NCBI GenBank assembly: GCA_027492445.1
Contig: JAPUES010000164.1
Coordinates: 1-10,841 of the forward strand
DNA: 10,841 nt
From: Sporomusaceae bacterium
GTDB lineage: Bacteria > Bacillota > Negativicutes > DSM-13327
Reading direction: 5' to 3'
The number at the start of each line of letters is the position of its first letter. Positions within the stretch are counted from its first letter, which is position 1. A program made the position numbers and the translations under genes. The notes below the pieces were generated by a model that worked only from the letters and a program-made list of their open reading frames with translations, was not told the DNA's origin and made no database searches. Positions 6,940 to 10,841 of the stretch are shown one piece after another.

Positions 6940-8022
6940 ATGAAAAATGATAATTCAAAAACTTATATTATTGCAGAAGCAGGAGTTAATCACAATGGAT
7001 CCCTCAAAATAGCGACTCAACTTATTGATATAGCTGTTGAGGCTGGAGCGGATGCCGTAAAATTCCAAACTTTTAATGCAACAAAAGTAATTAGTTATAA
7101 TGCCCCCAAGGCGGATTATCAAATTATGATGACAGGAAATACTGAATCGCAATTAGAAATGGTGAAAAAATTAGAACTAGATATGGCGGCGCATAGAATT
7201 CTATTGGATTATTGTGCAAAAAGGAAGATAGATTTTTTATCGGCTCCATTTGATCTAGATAGCGTAAATTTGCTTCAATCACTAAATGTAAAGCTGTTTA
7301 AAATTCCGTCAGGAGAAATTACAAATGCACCGCTGTTACTCGCGGTTGCTTCCACGAAAAAGCCAATTATACTATCAACAGGCATGAGTACGTTGGCAGA
7401 GGTTGAAAGAGCTTTATCAATATTGGCATTTGGGTATATGTATAACATAAATGTAAAACCATCTATCGGTGGCTTTGAAACAGCGTATTATAGCGCAGTT
7501 GGTCAAGAAAAGCTAAGAGAAAATATAACACTGCTTCATTGTACAACAGAATATCCGACGCCTTTTGATGAAGTGAATCTAAGAGTAATAGATACTCTAT
7601 ATGCGGCTTTTGGTCTTCAGGTTGGCCTTTCCGATCACACAACTGGAATTGCAATCCCTATTGCTGCAGTAGCACGCGGGGCGTCTGTTATAGAGAAACA
7701 TTTTACCCTTGATCGAAATATGTCAGGACCGGATCATAGGGCTTCCCTTGAGCCTTTTGAACTAAAGCAGATGGTAGAATCTATTCGCCAAGTTGAAAAA
7801 GCATTAGGAACAACTCAAAAAATTCCGATGAATTCGGAAATCAAAAATAAAGAAATTGCGCGAAAGAGTTTAGTGGCATCTCGTCCAATAAAACAAGGTG
7901 AACTATTTTCAGCGGAGAACATAACTTCTAAACGTCCAGGAACAGGTATCTCTCCCTTATATTATTGGGATTATCTTGGGAAAACAGCACCACGATGTTT
8001 TGAGATTGATGAAGAAATTTAA
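6940..8022 (+). CDS. legI: LegI/NeuB-type nonulosonic acid synthase
   Basis: PEP-dependent synthase of 360 residues that condenses the six-carbon diamino sugar with phosphoenolpyruvate to the nine-carbon acid (legionaminic type here). The TIM-barrel NeuB domain shows IIAEAGVNHNG (10-20), KFQTF (41-45), KIPSGEITN (121-129), STGMS (146-150), CTTEYPTP (201-208), GLSDHT (229-234) and IEKHFTLDR with GPDH (251-266). His233 and His254 have the same 21-residue spacing as the metal-binding histidines of Neisseria NeuB. The C-terminal ~55 residues form the antifreeze-like SAF domain (RKSLVA to KRPGTGISP). Residues about 162-195 are an extra segment compared with short sialate synthases. GAGGTG (6929-6934) gives a good ribosome binding site five bases before ATG. 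It follows legG by two bases. Confidence 0.93.
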   Translation: MKNDNSKTYIIAEAGVNHNGSLKIATQLIDIAVEAGADAVKFQTFNATKVISYNAPKADYQIMMTGNTESQLEMVKKLELDMAAHRILLDYCAKRKIDFLSAPFDLDSVNLLQSLNVKLFKIPSGEITNAPLLLAVASTKKPIILSTGMSTLAEVERALSILAFGYMYNINVKPSIGGFETAYYSAVGQEKLRENITLLHCTTEYPTPFDEVNLRVIDTLYAAFGLQVGLSDHTTGIAIPIAAVARGASVIEKHFTLDRNMSGPDHRASLEPFELKQMVESIRQVEKALGTTQKIPMNSEIKNKEIARKSLVASRPIKQGELFSAENITSKRPGTGISPLYYWDYLGKTAPRCFEIDEEI

Positions 8023-8055
8023 GGAATATAATCGTCAATTATAATGGAGGAAAAT

Positions 8056-9195
8056 ATGCAGATCACTACTAAGGAGTTGCAATTTACTAAACTTCCCTTA
8101 TGGGAAGGGGTGCAGGATGAGCCTGGAGTTAAACAACTATTTCCATTTTCTCTTGGTTGGGATGAGCGTGGGTTTATTAGTCAAACTACGCCCCAAGAGA
8201 TAAAACAAAAAGTAACTGATCATTATGCGAAGGATGAATATAATTTCATTACCCAACCACCAGGTTTTTCACCTTGGGCTGACTCGCTAGGAGAACGAGA
8301 GATATCTTTTATTCTGCAAGCATATGGGGATATTGGTGGCGCAAATATTCTTGAAGTTGGAGCAGGGAGTATTTACATTGGGGAAAAATTAGCATCTGAA
8401 GGTGCTGCATCCTATTTGATCGTTGATCCTGCTATTAAAGAAAAAACCAGTAACCCAAAAATTGTAATTAGAAAAGAATATTTTGATAAATCCTTATTTG
8501 TAAATCAAAAAATTGATTTGGTTGTTAATTTGAATTGCTTGGAGCATGTGATTGACCCAGTTTCATTTTTATTAGATTTGAGAAGTGTAATTATGCATGG
8601 GGGAAAAGCAATTCTAGTTTTTCCAGATAATGAAGAACAGTTTATCAATGGTGATATAAATGCGTTATTGCATGAGCATTTAAGTTACTTTACGATGGAA
8701 ATAGCAACTAAGCTATTAACTAATTGTGGTTTACGTGTATTGCATAGTGAATCCCAGTTTGATTGCTTAAGGTTTCTGGTTGAATCTTCTGCGGAAAAGC
8801 TTAGTGTATCAGTTGCGCAACCAATGCATTTATTGGACATGTTTTCCAATTTTCCTAAGAGTATAGAGTCTGCTAATCAAAAATTAAGCGAAAGCCTAAA
8901 TAGGGGAGAAACCATTGCTTTACATGGCGCTACAAATGGCTTAAATAATTTCTTATATTTGTCTAATTTGGATTATAGAGATAATTTATGGATATTTGAT
9001 GGCGATGAGGCCAAAACCGGCAAGTATCTTCCAGCTTATAAGAAGGCAATTCGTTATTCGGGGGATAATGAATATTATGCAAAAGTAGATCGAGTGTATG
9101 TAACGGCAATAGGATTTTTTAGTGAAATTAAAGAATATTTGATTACTACCCATGGATTATGTAGTGAATGTATTCACCCGTTATTTACCAAATAA
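8056..9195 (+). CDS. Class I SAM methyltransferase with C-methyltransferase-like C-terminal domain
   Basis: 379 residues, cytoplasmic. The SAM site is ILEVGAGSIYIGEKL (98-112) with acidic Asp124 in LIVDPA and a NLNCLEHVIDP stretch (158-168), as in Methyltransf_23-type proteins. HEHLSYFT (206-213) matches the E-H-x-S-Y-F segment of TcaB9/NovU sugar C-methyltransferases. The last ~170 residues, with HGATNGLNN (290-298), FDGDEAKTGKYLP (314-326) and repeated beta/alpha pattern, resemble their C-terminal Rossmann-like domain. The usual N-terminal cysteine-rich zinc domain is absent: there is no cysteine before residue 161. ATG 8056 is chosen because GGAGG (8046-8050) is five bases upstream; ATG 8044 overlaps that site and lacks its own. 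The substrate is unknown. The neighbours suggest the nonulosonate, its precursor or a substituent on it. Confidence 0.85.
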   Translation: MQITTKELQFTKLPLWEGVQDEPGVKQLFPFSLGWDERGFISQTTPQEIKQKVTDHYAKDEYNFITQPPGFSPWADSLGEREISFILQAYGDIGGANILEVGAGSIYIGEKLASEGAASYLIVDPAIKEKTSNPKIVIRKEYFDKSLFVNQKIDLVVNLNCLEHVIDPVSFLLDLRSVIMHGGKAILVFPDNEEQFINGDINALLHEHLSYFTMEIATKLLTNCGLRVLHSESQFDCLRFLVESSAEKLSVSVAQPMHLLDMFSNFPKSIESANQKLSESLNRGETIALHGATNGLNNFLYLSNLDYRDNLWIFDGDEAKTGKYLPAYKKAIRYSGDNEYYAKVDRVYVTAIGFFSEIKEYLITTHGLCSECIHPLFTK

Positions 9196-9223
9196 ACATT
9201 AGCCTTGATTAGGAGGATTAGAA

Positions 9224-9952
9224 ATGAAGCCTTGTCAGCAGTTGCCGCCTCTTTCTTATGGTAATATACCACTTGTAGATTTTCATCTTCATACAAACTG
9301 GACCGATGGTGCGAAAAGTGTTAAAGAAATGCACGACCAGGCTATTCGCTTAGGACTATCAACGATACTTTTTAGCGAACATGTACGTAAAACAAGTGAA
9401 GAATGGTTTCCTGATTTTGCGCACGAAGTTCGCAGTTTACCACAAGATGTATGTAGAACCTTAGTCGGTGTAGAAACGAAAGTGATTGATTATAGTGGCA
9501 CTATCGACTGTGCTGATTCGGTCATTCAAAACGCAGATATTATTATTGCAAGCGTACATCGCTTTCCTGATGACACTACTGGCAAAATACAAGAGTTTGT
9601 TCAAGTGGATCCTAGTAAGGCAGTGGAAATAGAGTATTTGTTATCATGTGCTATTCTAAGTAATCCAGTTGTTGATGTTCTTGGTCATCCATTTGGTATG
9701 TGTTTTAGAAAGTATAATATGATGCCAGGTCAAGATAAGATAGTTTCTTTAATAAAAATAGCGGCACAGCAAAATAAAGCTTTTGAGATTAATTCTCGTT
9801 ATCATTCAGACCCGTGGGAATTAGTGAATTTATGTCAAGAACTAGGTGCGCCAATATCACTTGGATCGGATGCTCATGATGTGAGTGGAGTAGGCGATAT
9901 TATTAGAGTTCTGAATGGAGGTAATCCTACGTGGAAAAAATCAGAATCCTAG
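9224..9952 (+). CDS. PHP-domain metal-dependent phosphoesterase-like protein
   Basis: 242 residues, essentially one PHP domain (histidinol-phosphatase/polymerase type fold), normally a di- or trinuclear metal hydrolase of phosphate esters. Metal-site motifs are present in order: DFHLHTNWTDG (19-29, His21, His23, Asp28), SEH (51-53), GVETKV (82-87, Glu84), SVH (110-112), LGHP (153-156, His155) and GSDAHD (214-219, Asp216, His218). All expected ligands appear kept, so it should be active. AGGAGG (9211-9216) precedes the ATG by seven bases. The end overlaps the next gene by 22 bases. HisJ-like activity is unlikely in this context. A phosphatase acting on a phosphorylated sugar or on an acyl-phosphate-derived intermediate is one guess; the true substrate is unknown. 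Confidence 0.85.
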   Translation: MKPCQQLPPLSYGNIPLVDFHLHTNWTDGAKSVKEMHDQAIRLGLSTILFSEHVRKTSEEWFPDFAHEVRSLPQDVCRTLVGVETKVIDYSGTIDCADSVIQNADIIIASVHRFPDDTTGKIQEFVQVDPSKAVEIEYLLSCAILSNPVVDVLGHPFGMCFRKYNMMPGQDKIVSLIKIAAQQNKAFEINSRYHSDPWELVNLCQELGAPISLGSDAHDVSGVGDIIRVLNGGNPTWKKSES

Positions 9953-10806
9953 TAACAGGGGCTGGAAGTGGTGTTGGGCAGGGAATTATCAAAGCATTGC
10001 GTATAGCGGAACTGCCAATGACCATAATTACTGCGGATATTAACCCTCTCAATGCAGCATTGTATCGAGGGGATGAAGCTATTTTAATTCCTAAGGTTGA
10101 AGATAGAGAAGCATTACAATCAATGATTAAGTTACTAAAAGAAAATCATGTTCAAGTGGTGTTCATCGGTTCTGAGTTTGATCTTAAATTCTTTGCATAT
10201 CACAAGGTGACTATAGAAAATGCTTGTGGAGTACTAATCGTTGCATCCCCTGCAGAGACGGTTAATATTGCCGATGATAAATGGCTGACAGCTGAGTTTC
10301 TACGGAAAAATGACATTGCTTATGCAGAATCTTATTTGCCAACTTGTATGGTTGAGTGTATTGAAAAAGCTACTGAGTGGGGATATCCTTTTATGCTAAA
10401 AACAAGGCAGGGAACATCAAATAGGCATGTACACGTTATTGAGGATGAGCAAATGCTTGTCAGTATATTCCCATCTGTCCCCAAACCAATGTTGCAAAAA
10501 ATGATCAACAAACCGTCAGATCGACTAGAGGCTGAATATACTTGTAGTATCTTTAAATGTTTGAATGGAAAAATTCTGGGGCCATTCACAGCTAGGCGTA
10601 CGCTCAGAGGTGGGAGTTCTTGGGTTGTTGAAGTAGATAACTTTGAGGTGTTGAATCCCCTACTCTTGAAAATCGGACAAGAACTACCGATATTAGGGTC
10701 GTTAAATGTTCAATTAATGATCGGATCTCAGGGCCCACTTACATTTGAATTTAATTATCGGTCTTCTGGTACGACAGCTATAATAGCACATTTTTGCTTT
10801 AATTAA
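9931..10806 (+). CDS. ATP-grasp (carbamoyl-phosphate-synthase-like) protein, apparently truncated
   Basis: 291 residues starting at GTG; TGGAGG (9916-9921) nine bases upstream, inside the PHP gene, supports this start and implies coupling. The N-terminal pre-ATP-grasp Rossmann-like domain has ILVTGAGSGVGQGI (6-19). The ATP-grasp part shows IADDKW (113-118), PFMLKTRQGTSNRHV (153-167, Lys157 for ATP phosphates), EYTCSIF (202-208), RR (222-223), GSLNVQLM (256-263) and FEFNYRSSGTT (272-282, Glu273 and Asn275 as Mg ligands). Family enzymes join a carboxylate to an amine or similar nucleophile through an acyl phosphate. The frame stops at HFCFN, where from memory relatives continue with an Asn-Glu-Pro-Glu stretch and tens more residues. 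PEMVIRN is still readable after the TAA, so the gene looks truncated; the catalytic metal ligands precede the stop. Substrates are unknown. Confidence 0.82.
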   Translation: MEKIRILVTGAGSGVGQGIIKALRIAELPMTIITADINPLNAALYRGDEAILIPKVEDREALQSMIKLLKENHVQVVFIGSEFDLKFFAYHKVTIENACGVLIVASPAETVNIADDKWLTAEFLRKNDIAYAESYLPTCMVECIEKATEWGYPFMLKTRQGTSNRHVHVIEDEQMLVSIFPSVPKPMLQKMINKPSDRLEAEYTCSIFKCLNGKILGPFTARRTLRGGSSWVVEVDNFEVLNPLLLKIGQELPILGSLNVQLMIGSQGPLTFEFNYRSSGTTAIIAHFCFN

Positions 10807-10830
10807 CCAGAGATGGTAATTCGTAATTAA
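10804..10830 (+). other. Two in-frame TAA codons within apparent ATP-grasp coding remnant
   Basis: TAA at 10804-10806 ends the ATP-grasp frame. The same frame then reads PEMVIRN, a second TAA (10828-10830), and YLKK to the window edge. The seven residues after the first stop match the way this family normally continues. Each stop is one substitution from a sense codon (GAA, AAA). This suggests erosion of the C-terminal coding part or a sequence error. No terminator hairpin with a T-tract is seen here, so the operon probably continues. Confidence 0.6.
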
Positions 10831-10841
10831 TATTTAAAAAA

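Noticed and set aside
6955..7152. Reverse-strand open frame of 65 codons inside legI
   Set aside because: It is antisense to the conserved NeuB N-terminal motifs and has no recognisable protein features.
7463..7654. Reverse-strand open frame of 63 codons inside legI
   Set aside because: It is antisense to the barrel core including CTTEYPTP; nothing supports translation.
10332..10589. Reverse-strand open frame of 85 codons inside the ATP-grasp gene
   Set aside because: It is a shadow of a well-supported gene on the other strand, with no family similarity seen.
10817..10829. TAATT-CGT-AATTA inverted repeat as operon terminator
   Set aside because: The stem is five A/T pairs only and no T-tract follows on the + strand, so it is too weak to call.

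Overview
The window is a single-strand block of flagellar and glycan genes from a low-GC, flagellated bacterium. The flagellin termini, strong purine-rich Shine-Dalgarno sites, AT-rich codons and a LegB/LegC set next to a Maf-type glycosyltransferase all suggest Bacillota. A Negativicutes or clostridial relative is my guess; the genus cannot be proven from this sequence.

Layout: positions 2-1399 hold the 3' part of a flagellin gene whose first ~30 codons lie before the window. It is closed by a strong intrinsic terminator (1433-1467). From 1525 to the right edge there are nine closely packed + strand genes that look like one operon: a Maf/DUF115 motility-associated glycosyltransferase; a 98-residue helical protein of unknown function; four legionaminic-acid-type enzymes (LegB 4,6-dehydratase, LegC PLP aminotransferase, LegG/NeuC hydrolysing 2-epimerase, LegI/NeuB nonulosonate synthase); then a SAM methyltransferase, a PHP-domain metallohydrolase and an ATP-grasp ligase-like protein. 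Neighbouring genes overlap or lie within ~35 bases of each other.

How they fit together: LegB, LegC, LegG and LegI give dehydration, amination, NDP release with 2-epimerisation, and condensation with PEP. Together these make a 5,7-diamino-nonulosonic acid. Maf would transfer the CMP-activated sugar to Ser/Thr in the surface-exposed central domain of the flagellin encoded next door. The 4-amino acetyltransferase (LegH), the CMP-sugar synthetase (LegF) and the enzymes supplying the NDP-GlcNAc precursor are not in the window and should lie downstream or elsewhere.

The least explained part is the last three genes. A methyltransferase plus an amide-forming type of ATP-grasp protein could decorate the nonulosonate, for example by adding a methylated aminoacyl group like the N-methyl-glutamyl legionaminic acid known from Clostridium botulinum flagellin; this is inference. 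The ATP-grasp reading frame ends at a TAA, after which family-like sequence continues in the same frame up to a second TAA. The gene may therefore be truncated or decaying. No RNA genes, CRISPR arrays, insertion sequences or phage genes were seen.
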